The translations under genes and the position numbers were made by a program. Below, in pieces: positions 21,885 through 34,300 of a stretch of 64,000 nt of DNA. The notes beneath the pieces were generated by a model. The model saw only the letters and a program-made list of their open reading frames with translations, made no database searches and was not told the origin of the DNA. How positions within the stretch are numbered: the stretch's first letter is position 1; each line of letters begins with the position of its first letter. Source of the DNA: Puccinellia tenuiflora. Its lineage: Eukaryota > Streptophyta > Magnoliopsida > Poales > Poaceae. Location: contig QRDG01000393.1 of the NCBI GenBank assembly GCA_012064385.1, positions 1,160,846-1,224,845 on the forward strand. Reading direction: 5' to 3'.

Positions 21885-23666
21885 TGATGCATGTAAAATG
21901 CATACATGAACTTTGCACTATAATACTTGTATTCCATTCATATTTGCATCATATAAGGGGTATATAACTGTTATTTAATGATTTTTGGTAATTAATAATG
22001 ATTTCCCCTTTTTATGGAATTAATCCTGCGCATGCAGAAAACCCCTACTTCTTTCCTTATTTATTTCAGGGCCTTAACGACGTCATAATGAGCTGCAAAT
22101 TTACGGGGATCATTATTTTGGAAGGAGGAAGACCTAGGAGCGAAGGAAGCAAGCAAACGGAGGCTGGAGGGGCGAAAGCGGGTGCCCCACGCGGCTAGGT
22201 ATAGGGGCCGTGTGGGCCCACCTCTTTTGGCCCTCGTGGCCCCGTTTGCGACGATCCTTCTTCCTGAAGCTTCATCGTGACCTAAAAACGCCTATATAAA
22301 GAGCCCCCCGACGTTTTTCGGAGAGAGAGCCGCCACATGAGAGAAACAAGAAACAGAGACCAGGAGGCTGCAGATTGGAGGGGGGAAACTCCGGCGGAGC
22401 GCTGCCGGAGAGGTCTCCTTCTTCTCCATCGACATCTCCACCGTCTCCATGATGAAGAGGGAGTAGTCCACCTCTGGGCTATGGGTTTGTGGCAGTAGCA
22501 TATGTATCTCTCTCTCTCTCTCTCTTGAGCTTCACTAATTAGCACCATATGAGCTGCTGAACATGATTACGGTTATCGTTGTATTACCTTTGTGGTGCAT
22601 CTTTTTATGAGTTAATATATGTTGAGATTGAAATGTTTAGTTCAGTTATGAAAGTAGATGCATATTATGTACCCCGTTCTTGTATCCTTGTTTTGATCAA
22701 GCATGTTTATGAGAGCGTGTGAGGGGGAATGTGTGCATTAGTTGGAGTAATGGGGGTGGTGATGTGATAAGCTGACAACTTAATATCGCGATCCATTGGG
22801 TGTTTACCTTACTTTGTTGCCTCACTAGGGATAAACCAAAATACCATGTTGCAAGGTATGAGGAGTGACAAGCCTCTACCTATGACTAGATCCAGCATGT
22901 TCTTATTTTCACTTCATGTCATTAATCTTAAGGCTATACTCTGAGTCATCTTAATTACTGAGGTGTTATGATTTAGTTCGCATCTTGGTGGAGTATAAGT
23001 GAGACTAATAATCAAAAGGTCTCTATGTTAGGACGTGATGCCCATATAATTAGTAACATGTCATTAAACTTTTTTGCAATCTCATATGTTAATCCTATGT
23101 CTACTTATTTGCTTACACTATATTAAAGAGAGAGTGCATGTGTGAAACCATGAACCCCGGTCCATTTTTAATCATAAGAAATAACTTTCCAACCACTTTT
23201 AAGCATTTTCTACATTCAGCCATTTTAAAATCAGAAATACAAAAACACTTTTATTCATTGCATACACATATAAAAACCCCAAAAATATCATCCATCATCA
23301 TTACTATCATCCTTGCATTACTACTTACCACCATTGCATATTTATTTACTGTTTTGCATTCATTATTATCTTAATATCATTCTCACACCTTGTGCTTGAC
23401 AACCACTTGGTGAGGTTGAGGGAACAAAGCAATCTACTTTGTTTGCAGGAAATCTAGAGAAGGACAAGGAGATAAAATCCCCACTACTGATTCCCCGAGA
23501 GTTCGATATTAAACCCTCGAGTCACCCTCGTGGGGAAAAAACTTCCACTTCTAAATACTCTGCACTTGGAGGCTCAACCTATCCCATATATTATTTTCCT
23601 TTCAGGGTATCAAGAGTGCTTGTTGGTGTAGTTGAGGGAGAAACACTCTCATCAATTCCGTCATCA
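21885..23666 (+). repeat. 3' LTR of E2b (1,782 bp)
   Basis: Starts TGATGCATGTAAAATGC and ends ATTCCGTCATCA. TATA box TATATAAA at 22293-22300, followed by GAGCCCCCCGACG. A CT microsatellite lies at about 22508-22526. It is the reference copy that lets the split E2a LTR (5556-6402 plus 13851-14422) be aligned. Confidence 0.85.
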
Positions 23667-25566
23667 CCGTTCTGTTACTCATCCTAGGTAAAACACACAA
23701 AGAAGAATTCATCTAAAATTCATTCACTCTTGTGTTGATAATATTTGAAATTGGTTAAGTAAAGAAAAGTTGAATATGTAACTACTTACAATTAAGGAAG
23801 TTATATCGACTAGTTCAAATACTTTTAAATAAACATTTGCAAGTGATTTAGTAGCCAAATAAATCTTATATAATCATTCATCTAAATCTTATCAAAATCC
23901 TTAAGTATTAAATAACATCACCAAAAGGTAATAAAACAACCCTAAACCAAAGAATACGATGTTATCAAAGTATCAAGTAAAACGAAGCTTACACTTGTGA
24001 GCTTGGGTATTTTTGGGGATTTTACAATGCATCTCATATCTATGCATAATAGCATCTTGACAGTGTTTCAGTAGTCCTTACCATGACTACATTGCTATTT
24101 TCAGAACTCGGGGTTTTACCGCAAACCCTAGAACCCTGAAGGACATGAATTGCCATCTCTATCACAGGCAAGTTCATTCTTTCATACCGTTTGATGTATT
24201 TTTATCAAAGTACTTGCAAAGTTACCTATACGTTCCTTTCACTTGCATCAAAAAGAAAAAAAACTATTTTCGAATGATGTGGTATATACAATTGGTTGGC
24301 GGTGGAACAATGGTAAGATGAATAGGTACGGTGTTCCATCGTACGGGAAGGTATATATCCTTAGGAAACTAATAACCTATGTCCCAGTGATCCTTTCGCC
24401 GTAGTGAAAGCATCAACCAACGGACTTTGTATGGGCGGGGTCAGTCAGAGGCTTCTTTTCTCATCCGCATATCCTCGGCAGGCCTACACCGGGTTGGGTC
24501 GTTGCGGCGGCCAATAGCGTGGAAGCGCGTGCTCTTCCTGCCCGACGGGGTAATTGGTGGGGAAGCTTGGGAGGGATGATGGGTATGCGTGGAACATGAT
24601 TCCCCTACCGCATCATAAATGGGCGGATGTGTGTTGATTAGGGAGAAGCTCCACATGGCTGGATGTCCTGAGCCTTAGCTATAACACTCATGGAGTGTAA
24701 AGAGAGCATATAAAGGGCCAGGCAACTATTGGGTAAAGTGATGCAACTCTGCAGAGTCAAACAATCAAATTTGTGATATCACAACCGTGTTCCCGGAATG
24801 GAACTACGAGATCGAGGCCGGAATGGAGTCCCATTTGGATTCACAAGACCGGTGGAGGCTGTGGACATAGTGTTCAGAATAAAATCAATCTTTTGAAGAA
24901 ATGTTTTACAAAAACTTGCATCTATGCCTATGACTTATGGTCATGGAAGTAGCTAGTGCATGAAACACCTTATCTCTATATATTCTGAACTTGCTGAGTA
25001 AAGCTGTTACTCACCACTTCCCATTTGACCCCCTGCTTAGACTTTTGGAGCCATCGGAAGAGACGTCAGTTATCCATCACGACAAAGAGGAGGTCTTCCA
25101 CAAGGGATCAAGTAGACCTGGTGGAGCTTGAAGGAGTTGACCGCTACTTCACCAACGGAAGAATGATGGCAATCATGGCAATGGAGGGGCAATGACAGCA
25201 GTGTCAATGGCATACACAAAGACCTCACTGCCAATGGAGGAGACAACATCTATTGGAAGGAAGTGAAATCCTGGATAAAGATATTCTAGATGGACTAGAT
25301 TAGGGCCGTGACAATAGCAGTAGTGGATTAGGAATAGAGCTATAGTTAATCTCCAGCTTAGTGCTACGAATTGGATCTTTTCTGGATTTCATTTGTATGA
25401 GACTTGCTTTTATATAAAGGAGGCTCTCAAGATTTTGTATTGAATATTGTTGTAATCCTATAGTGTTACCTTGGACCTGGTATGTTTCTGTTGTACTACT
25501 CTAAGGGATGTAATATTCACAGATAAGTCCTTCTGTGAGTGTTATGTCAACGACTTGCGCACTACA
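23667..25566 (+). repeat. LTR remnant of element G (chromovirus-like), left end lost
   Basis: AT-rich region ending GCGCACTACA (25566), or possibly ACCGCA (25594). The left end is cut by E2b. Internal phrases such as CCGTGTTCCCGGAATGG resemble the 3' LTR of E3 (CCGTGTTCCCGGTTACGG, near 13227), which supports a related long-LTR chromovirus. No gene inside. Confidence 0.55.
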
Positions 25567-25596
25567 ACATGCAGTGGTGTGCTGGGTCACCGCAGA

Positions 25597-25609
25597 TGAT
25601 ATCAGAGCA
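25597..25609 (+). other. Primer-binding site of element G
   Basis: TGATATCAGAGCA, one mismatch to the TGGTATCAGAGC initiator tRNA-Met site. It fixes G as plus-sense with its 5' LTR to the left. Confidence 0.65.
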
Positions 25610-28020
25610 AATGCGACCTTAGGTTTAAAACCCTTTTAGGAGACTTGTAGGTTGGTAAATACTATAGGAAGTTATTTTATCTAAACTATATCTTTCTATA
25701 ACTTATGATAGTTATTCACTTGAGAATAATAACATCATACTTAAAGTAGAATATTCTTATCTATTCTTCTACACGTATAGTACTTACCTATCTTGTTTCT
25801 TTCTAACTTGGTATACTAGTTGAGGTAATGCCATATACCATGGTTATACCAAATAGAGTTACATATAAGTCGGTGATATCTATGTGGTATCATTGATAAC
25901 AACATCCTATGAAGTAGATCCCTATCTTGAGGTGATGATGGAGGAAGAAGAGAATAGAAGAGGATGATAATGGTGAGTTGGATATACTAGTCCATGAAAG
26001 TTATGGAAAGTATGCCAATCCAATAGGGGTCCATGACCGAAGAGGATTGTCGGACAATGAGAGGTGCCATTTCACGGAGGTTATGGAGCAGTGCACTTGT
26101 CCAAAAGTGAAGTATTATGGTATTCATGTATACCAATAGTAACCACACGAGTGATTGAGAGATGTCACGCGAGGCTACACTTGAAGGTGGAAGAAGTATG
26201 GAAGTAATCCAAGGTACGAAGACGAAGTTCAATGCAAGAAGACTCAGTTCCTTTTGGAACTGAGATGGAGATAGGTATTCTTAGACACTAGGTCAGAGTT
26301 ACTCATTTGCGAATGATCAAATGTGGTAAATACTCATAAAAGACACGCGTTGAATGAAGGATAAACCTGTCCCATACAACAGTGAGGCAAGAGTTGTCAT
26401 ATAGAATACATCTATAAGGTAATATATATACCTAACTTCTAGTGTATAGCATCTAAGCCTTGGTACTTGAGATGTTATTACTCAAAGTACTACTTATTTT
26501 ATGGGCTTATGGTGCATGAGTGATATATAACTGTATTTGGATTTTATTGGATCTTATTGGATTTTTGATTGACTAGATCCGGCCATGAAGTTTGAACTTG
26601 ATGTGCAAATGCATGTTGCAACATTTTTTTCTTTCTTGATGTTACTGGTCTAGAGGGTACATAGTTTAGTATGAGAGCGTTCTGAGTGGTTAGATTTAAG
26701 GCAGCAATGGAAGCTCATGAAGAGAAGGTAGTCAAGAAGACAAAAGTCAATGAAGGTACTAATGGGTATAGACCACATTCCACATCATGTTTGGATTTGG
26801 AGACATATTCCACAAGTAGATGAATGGATGGATGAAATGAAGTAAGTTCTACCAAGAGTGTTACAAGTAGTTGGACAAAGATCTACCAAGATAATGCAAG
26901 GAAAGTTACATCAAAGGACATAACCAAGAAGGAAGGTTATGAAGTTTTTACATATCAAGTCATGAAGTCTATCCATGGAAGTTTAAATTCAAGAATGAAG
27001 AAGGACAATATGCAAAATACATATGGATTTGTCGTAACTTGGTGGAAGAGGTTATATTTGGAGCAATAAGGAGGTATTGGTACTACTTGGATTGAGTTCA
27101 AGAAGAAGTTTAGCAACACCTATGTATCTAAGAGTATCATAAGGTTGAAGAGAAAGGAGGCTGAAAGTTGGAAGAACATGGATATTTTCAGTTCTTAAAA
27201 AAAAGGGGAGTTGGTCGTCTATTCTGAGGCATTACTAGAAATGGAAGCGTGGGAATCAACCGCCAAACAAGATCTCATGGTTAGAGATTGGACAATTACA
27301 AGAAGATAACTTTGTGTTGGATACATAGATAGTTTACAAGAAAGAGTTGATGAGAAGGACATCCAACAAATGAGGATAAGTCAGCATGAGATGAGGGAAG
27401 GGAAGTACTTTGAGGAAGGCATGTTGATATTCTAGGAATGACATATCAATGATGTCAAGAAGTGAATATACAAAATTTAATGTTGAAGAGAACATCAGGA
27501 CCATGGGAAAAGAGTCTAATTTGTCATGGATTAACGATAAGCCAAGAAGGTGGACCAATTTGGAAGAAGATACTTCACACATATGGTGCCAAAGTACCCA
27601 AAGTCATAGTTTATATCTGGAGCAACTGTGGAGAAAGATGTGTTATCCAGAGGATTGACATCTTAGAGCCAACCATTGAGATGGTAAACATACCATGTAT
27701 TCTTTAGGAAATTGTTGGGAACCTGATAATAGTATCTTTTTACCAGAGGACGATACTGGGGATCCACAATATGTTGGATATACCTTGTGTTCTTCCTGAG
27801 ACCATGAGGTATAGATAGTGGAAAATTAAGCAGAAAGGTGAGTTACAAAGCTCGACTGAATGGAGTTGACTGAATGAAGATCGACTGACAGATGGCCATA
27901 ACAAAGGAAGTCTTAGGAAACTCCAAGGGGGAGAGTGAACAAGTGTATTGCATAGTACTTGGTTTAAGGCAACACGAAGTACGAAAGGAATACTTTGACT
28001 GAGATAGTGTTGAACTAACT
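25610..28020 (+). pseudogene. gag: Decayed internal region of element G, with Gag trace
   Basis: No long frame survives. Around 27030-27190 codons read WWKRLYLEQ.GG....W.EFKKKFSNTY......RLKRKEAESW, the pattern of the retrotransposon Gag domain (tryptophan pair, then W..F...F, then K..E). The rest is AT-rich with many stops, and no protease or RT is seen. The element is cut at 28020 by the Angela solo LTR; 29970-30004 is its short continuation before T1. Confidence 0.5.
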
Positions 28021-29969
28021 ATCAATGTTGGGAATATACCCTAGAGGCAATAATAAAATGGTTTATTAAGCATATTCACGTTTATGATAATAGTTTATTA
28101 TCCATGCTATAATTGTATTAATTAGAAACATAATACATGTGTGGAATATAAACACCAGGAGTCCCTAGTGAGCCTCTACAGGACTAGTTCGTTGATCAAG
28201 AGATAGTTAGAGTTTCCTAACTATGGACTTGTTATAGTCACTTGATAACGGAGTCATATCATTAGGAGTAATGGTGTGATGGACAAGACCCAAACAATAA
28301 AGAGTTGCAATTAATCGTGTCACAAAAGTTTTGTTGTCAACACTTTTAATATGCCAAATATAGTTTCCTTAGACCATGAGATTATATCACTCCCGTTCAT
28401 CGGAGGAATGCTTTGTGGACATCAAATGTCACTTCGTAACTGGGTGATTATAAAGGTGGCTTTCAGGTATCTCCGATGGTGGGTTGTTGGGTGATATGTA
28501 TCAAGAGTGGGATTTGTCCCTCCATGTGACGGAGAAGATATCTCCAGGCCTTCTCAGTAATATAGCATCAAAAGTCTGCAGACATGTGATTAGGTGGTAA
28601 TCATGAGGATCCTATATTATGGACGAGTAAAGAGAACTTGCCGGTAACGAGATTAAACTAGACAGATGTCAACGATTATATCTCGGGCAAGTAAAATATC
28701 GTGAGACAAAGGGAATCGTATATGAGATTAAATGAATCTCCGGCATCGTGGTTCAATCGAGAAAAAGGTTTTCGTTGAGTGTATAGGAATTAATATGGGC
28801 ATCCCGGTCCCGCTATTAATTATTGATATGATCATGTCTATGCATTCTCGAACCCGTAGGGTCACACACTTAACGTTCCGATGAAATTAGGTTTTGCGAT
28901 GAATTAAATGATGAAATGAACGAATAAGGATTCGGAGTCTCGGATGGGATCCCGGACATCACGAGAGGTTCCGGAGGAGTCCGGAGAATAAGATTCATAT
29001 ATGGAAAGTGGTTCCCGGAGGTTTCGGAAAAGTTCCGGAAATTATTTGCAGGGTACCGGAAGGTTCCGGGAATGTTCTAGAGGGGTCTAGAAGTGGGACC
29101 ACCATATTGTATGGGCCCACATGGACCAAAGGGGTGCAGCCACCACATGGTGTGCCGCACCACCCAATGGCCCACATGGGCAATGCGGCTAGGAAAGGGG
29201 GGCAACCCACTCCTAGTTGGACTAGGAGTTGGGCCTCCCCCCCTTTAGGAAAGGGGCCCAAGGAGGAGTCCTAGTTGGACTCCAACTTGGGCGGCAAGAA
29301 AGGGGGCCGGCCGGCCCCTGCCCTAACCCTAGCCCGGCCACCTATATAAGGTGGGGGTGGGGAGGGTGCGGCACACCCTAAGGGAGTAGCCGCGCCACCC
29401 CTCTCACCCCGTGTGCTGCCGCCTCAAGACCCCTAGCCGCACCACCTCCCTCCCTCTAAACCCTAGCCGCACCCCTCTCTCCCCGGAGGTCTGCGCCACC
29501 TCCACCTCCACACCATAGCCGCACCACCCCTATGCCCTAGGGCTGCTGTGCCTTGCTTATCTCCTCCTCTTGCTTGGCTTGGCGAAGCCCTGCTCGTGGA
29601 GATCGTCATCGTCACCAGCACTAACGTTGTGCTGCTGAAATCATCAAGGCCACGTCCTCTCGCTTGCGGGATCAAGGAGTTAACGTATTCATCGAGCCGT
29701 ACGTGTGGACACCACGGAGGTGCTGCCCGTTGCTGCACTTCACCGGATTGGATCTCGAGGATAATACATCTCCTCGCGACTAGACGAGTCTAGTTGCGGG
29801 GATCGACTAGCCAACCCCTGCACCGACAAAATGCATTTGTTGATCTTCAAGGGTAAGAGATTGGATCTCACCTTCGCTATCTTCATCTAGTAGATCTAGA
29901 TCCATGGGGTTTATTCTGCTTGCCGCGTAGGAAATTTTTTGTTTTCCATGCTGCGACCCCTTCAATCAA
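28021..29969 (+). mobile_element. BARE1/Angela/WIS-type Copia solo LTR with target duplication
   Basis: The LTR at 28026-29964 (1,939 bp) begins TGTTGGGAATATACCCTAGA and ends CTGCGACCCCTTCA. The 5-bp duplication ATCAA flanks it at 28021-28025 and 29965-29969. TATA box CTATATAAGG near 29342. There is no PBS, internal region or second LTR, so this is a solo LTR left by recombination between the two LTRs of one insertion. The start matches the well-known BARE1/Angela LTR of Triticeae. The ending CCCCTTCA in place of CCCCAACA is a small deviation. Confidence 0.9.
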
Positions 29970-30004
29970 TGCTCTAGAAGTTCTTCGAAAGAGATGAGCA
30001 TTGC
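29970..30004 (+). other. Short continuation of element G between solo LTR and T1
   Basis: A 35-bp segment between the ATCAA duplication and the TGTCGG start of T1. Its last five bases (ATTGC) would be the left TSD of T1; the right copy is not in the window. Confidence 0.4.
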
Positions 30005-31031
30005 TGTCGGAGAACTGTCCCAGGAACTGGGTGTGTCTCACTAGGTATCGAGTAAGGGGCTGAACACGGAATCAAACAACCCTCAACGTGCCTCGGCGAC
30101 GGAGCTCGTCGAGATTCGCTGCGGGACGGCACTACAGAGATGAACACACGATGTTACCCAGGTTCAGGGCCCTCTGGGAGAGGTAAAACCCCTACGTCCT
30201 GCCTTGGTTGTATTGCACTTGCTTGGAGAGGTTTTAGTACAAAGGAAGCTTGGCGAGCTCTAGGTGGCTAACAATGGCTAACCCTAGACTGAAGAAGAAC
30301 CGGAATCCAACCAGCTAGGAATCAACAGAGTCGAACACTTTGCCCGAACGTGCTCCCCCTCCTTTTATAGGTGTCTTGGACCTCTTCCCCCAAATATCTT
30401 GGCGGGAAGGGTTACCACATGGCGACGAAGGAGGAGGACGGGTGCACGATAAAGGGGGCGTCCATGGATGCGATCCATGGCAGGGAGCGGTGTCACCAAA
30501 GCTGGAAAAGCCACCGTCCAGCCAGGACGGTGGGCTGGCGCCGCTGAGGTGGGATGTGTCCCACGGTGACGTCGCCCTTGGAGGGTAGCTGCAGACGGTC
30601 TTCTTACCACCAAAGTGGCAATTCTTGGAGCTCCTTTGCTTGGTGCAGCATTGTTGACTGCTTTATACACAAGAACGACAACTGCGGCGCTGCCGTCACC
30701 GCGCGCTGGCACGGTCGTCACCGCGCGCTGGCACGCCCGTGACTCTGCGGAGGGTGCAGAGCCCATGTGCGCCCTGCCGCGGAGGCAGAGCTGGCTTCGT
30801 GAGGAAGGAAACCCTCGCGAGGCTGGAGGCCTCGCCGAGCCCCTTTTGCTTGGTCCCTGGAGATGCCCTCTCGAGAGGAGGTCCCTCGCGGGGGAAAAAG
30901 CCCTCGCGAGGGGAAAAACCCTCGCGAGGCTCGCCAGGCTTGGTGAGCTTGGTCCTTAGCGAAATCTTCTGAAGAGTGTCGTGGGCCCTGACAGGCCGGC
31001 CCGTGGTACCCTGGTTTCCACTGTGCCGACA
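30005..31031 (-). repeat. T1 LTR (1,027 bp; sense 3' LTR)
   Basis: The plus strand runs TGTCGGAGAACTGTCCC...CACTGTGCCGACA, with TGTCGG/CCGACA inverted ends. The complement of CCTTTTATAG (30361-30370) is CTATAAAAGG, a TATA box in the minus (sense) direction. The segment 30800-30960 is rich in CCTCGCGAGG palindromes. GTAGCCCCCGGGCCCGCG follows at 31032, the complement of the PPT. Confidence 0.9.
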
Positions 31032-31331
31032 GTAGCCCCCGGGCCCGCGATGGGCACGCCGAAGTCCATCGATGGAGGCGAAGCGTCGGGGGCCCAACGA
31101 TGCCTACCTGGGCCGTGACACATGGGACGCAGCGGTTGTGCCCGAGGCCACGATCTCCTCGGCTTCAACGGGCGACCCGGTGGGGCCCGCCACGTCCCTG
31201 GTAACTGGCCAATAAAGCCTGCGCGCGCAGACGGTGCCCATCACTTCGTCCATTACTCCGCCGCACACTTCCCCCAAACACCTCCTTCTTCCCAGAGCAC
31301 ACCACCTCCAAGGTCTCCTTCTCCTGCGACC

Positions 31332-34300
31332 ATGGCGCCCAAGAAAGCAACCGCCGTCCAGAAGGGCAAGGCCACGATGCAGGCCGACAAGTCTGCGGTG
31401 GCGGCGTCGCGGGGTGCTAAACCCCAAGGGACGCTGCCGAAGTCCCACGTCCACTCGGCTGCGATTGAAAAGGTGTGCCACCTGGCGGCCGCGAAGACCA
31501 GCGAGCTCGGCGCCACAAACATGGAGCCGGTCGGCAGCAGCAAGCTCGGTGCGGGGGACTACCCCATCTTCCTTCACACTCTCTACGCCGGTCTCGTTCC
31601 TCCTTTCTCCAGCTTCCTCATGGGGATTTTGGAGGCATACCAGATCCAACTCCTCCATCTCCATCCCAATTCCATCCTCATCCTCTCATCTTCGCCTACC
31701 TCTGCGAGGCGTACATCGGCATCCGCCCTTCTGTGGACCTTTTCTGCAGCTTCTACGCACTCCGGTCCACCGCGCAGAACGAGCGGACCGGGTGCGTCTC
31801 CTTCCGCATCGCCGACGGCAGGAGCAAGGACTACATCCCCATCGCGTGGTGCGGTGAGAATGCCATCACCAAGGTGATGAAGAAAGTGGAGGACTTCCGC
31901 CAGCGGTGGTTCTTCGTCGACACCAAGACGTCGAACCCCTCCTGGATATACCCGTGGCGCCCCCGAAGAAGTGGGCGCGTTGGGCGAGCGGTGGCTTCGA
32001 GGGCCCAAAGCTTGACGCGGTGTACGAGTGCATACGGGGGCTCCATGAATCCGGGCTCACCGGCCAGATGGTGGCGAAGGACTTCACGAGGCGCCGCATC
32101 GCCCCCCTCTAGTGGCATTCAGAGCCGATGTGGGCATACACAGGCTGGGGGGATGGGATGCGCCTATGCACAGACAGCTTCTCTCCGGAGGTGTTGAGCC
32201 AGGTCATGGGAGTTCTCTTCACCACGGCGGCCATCCCATCCCCAGCCGTCGACGATGCCCGGCCGCTCTTCAACTTTGTGGACGAGAGCGTGCGCGAGCA
32301 CCGCAGAGGCCTGCCCAGATTCGACGAATGGGGCATCGTGCCTGAGGCACTCCGCGGGCCCCGCAGCAACCCATGGGCGGCGGAGCTGGAGCAGATGGAC
32401 GAGTCGCCGGAGCCGGACGAGGTTGAGGACTCTGGCGAGGACGAGGCCTCGAGAGGCGCTAACCCCTCTGGCGAGGATGAGGCCTCGAGAGGCGCTAACC
32501 CCTCTGGCGAGGACGAGGCCTCGAGAGGCGCTAACCCCTCGGGAGGCTCCGCCGGCTCCCCAAGGAGCATACCGCCTGAAGAGGACCTCCAGGTGATTTC
32601 CTCCAGCGGCGACGAGGATGCCTTTCGCGTAGCTCCCTCCCGACGCACCGCAGAGGAGGAGGAGGAGAGCGGCAGCAAGGGAGGACGCTGCGAGCCCCGC
32701 TCCAAGGCCGTCCACGACAGGAACGCCGCAGCCGCGAGGGGCGCTCCTCGCGAGGAGGCAGGAGCGCCTCAAGAGGAGGCCAGAGCGAGCAGCCCCCAAC
32801 CGCCAAAGGCGAAGAAAAGGGTGTGGAGGATAGCCGACGAGTAAGCCTTGGTCCTTCTTCTTTCCTTTAGCATTTTGCTTTCGAAAACCCTCTTGACGGA
32901 TCTTCTGCTTGTCTTTCTTTTCAGGAACCTTGCGGCGCCGAAGAGGCGGCGGCTCCGCAAGCTTGGAGAGACCATTGGTGCCACCGCGGCGACGCCTGCG
33001 GCTGGCGAGCCGCAGCACGTGGCTACTCCTCCCGCGGGTGAGCATCGCGCGGAGGAGGTGGTTGAAGAGGTGGCGCCGTCGCCAGCTCCGGCCGCCACTC
33101 CTCCCGTACTGCAGGAGGCAACGGAGGAGGAGGCGGCGGCTGAGGCCGTACGAGCCTCAGCAAGGCCGGACGGGGAGGAGGAGATTGAAGAGAACATCAT
33201 GGAGCCGCCTCCGGAGGAAGAGGCTCCCACAAGAGGGGCTGACGTGCCCGAGGCCGCGGCAGGCGCGGCCACCACGGAAGGGGCGGAAAATGCCCCTGAG
33301 GAGGAGGAGGAGGCGCCTCCGGAGCCCATGGACGCTGGAGCCGGGGGCGAGAGGACGCCCAGCCCCCAGAGGGCTCCCCATGCGGGCGGCGAAGGAGGCG
33401 CCCACACGAGCCCCCAGGCCGCACCAGAAATGGCTGTGAGCCTGAGGCAGGGTGCCTCGGGCGCCTCGCCAAGAATCAAGACCTCTGCACCCCGCAGCGG
33501 TGCGGGGACCTTGGCGCTGCGGGAGCCGCGGCGCCACGCGGTTCACCGCAGCGCCGTCTTCAGCCAGGCGCGGCGGGCGCTCGACGAGCTGGAGGCGCAG
33601 TACGCCGAAGAGGAACTCGCCAGGGCGGAGGAGCGGGCGAGACTCGACGAGGCCTGGGCCCTCCTCCGCGAGAGCGTGGAGAGCTGCCGCCGGCAGGATG
33701 CGGCGGCCCTGGCGGCACGCCAAGATGCCATGCGCTTCGCCGAAGAGACCCGCGACAGCGTGAAGCGGGAGGCGGCAGAGACCATGGAGCAGCTGGACGC
33801 CGCACGGGAGGCGCTCGAGGCGGAAACTGCCTCCAAGCGACATGAGGTTGCGGCCTTGGAGCAAAACTTCATCACGCACTCCAAAACTGTGGAGGGCAGC
33901 TTGAAGGAGCTCCGCGAGAGGCTGGACGCTCGCGAGGTGCGGCTAACCCAGCGCGAGGCAGAGCTCACGCGACGCGAGGGAGAGCTCTGCCCCCGCGAGG
34001 AGGAACTGTGCCGACGCGAGGAGCAGGTCCAGCAGCTTGAGGCGGACCAGGCCACCCGCGAGGAGCAGCAGAAGGCTCGCGAGGGCCGGGTGGCCAAGGA
34101 CGAAGCCTCCTACGCGGAGCGCCTTGAGAAGGCCAACGCCGATTTAGCGGCAAAGCAGAAGAAAACGCAGGAGGAGGCTGACGACAAGGTCAAGCTCATC
34201 CGCCATGATCTCTCCAAGGATTATGGTGAGAAGGTCAAGAAGCAGGAGGAGCGCTTCACGACGAAGCGCAACGAGCTCCAAAACCGCATCAAGGGGCTCG

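Larger units (their letters stand above)
17811..23666 (+). mobile_element. E2b: non-autonomous Athila-like Gypsy element (gag-protease only)
   Basis: Order: last 27 bp of 5' LTR (17811-17837), PBS, degenerate gag-protease, 2.4 kb non-coding region, PPT (21871-21884), 3' LTR. No RT, RNase H or integrase lies anywhere between protease and PPT, so it depended on a relative, as is known for Sabrina-type elements. The 5' LTR was broken by the Copia insertion. The right flank (23667 on) is the LTR of another element, G; the TSD would be CCGTT. Confidence 0.8.
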
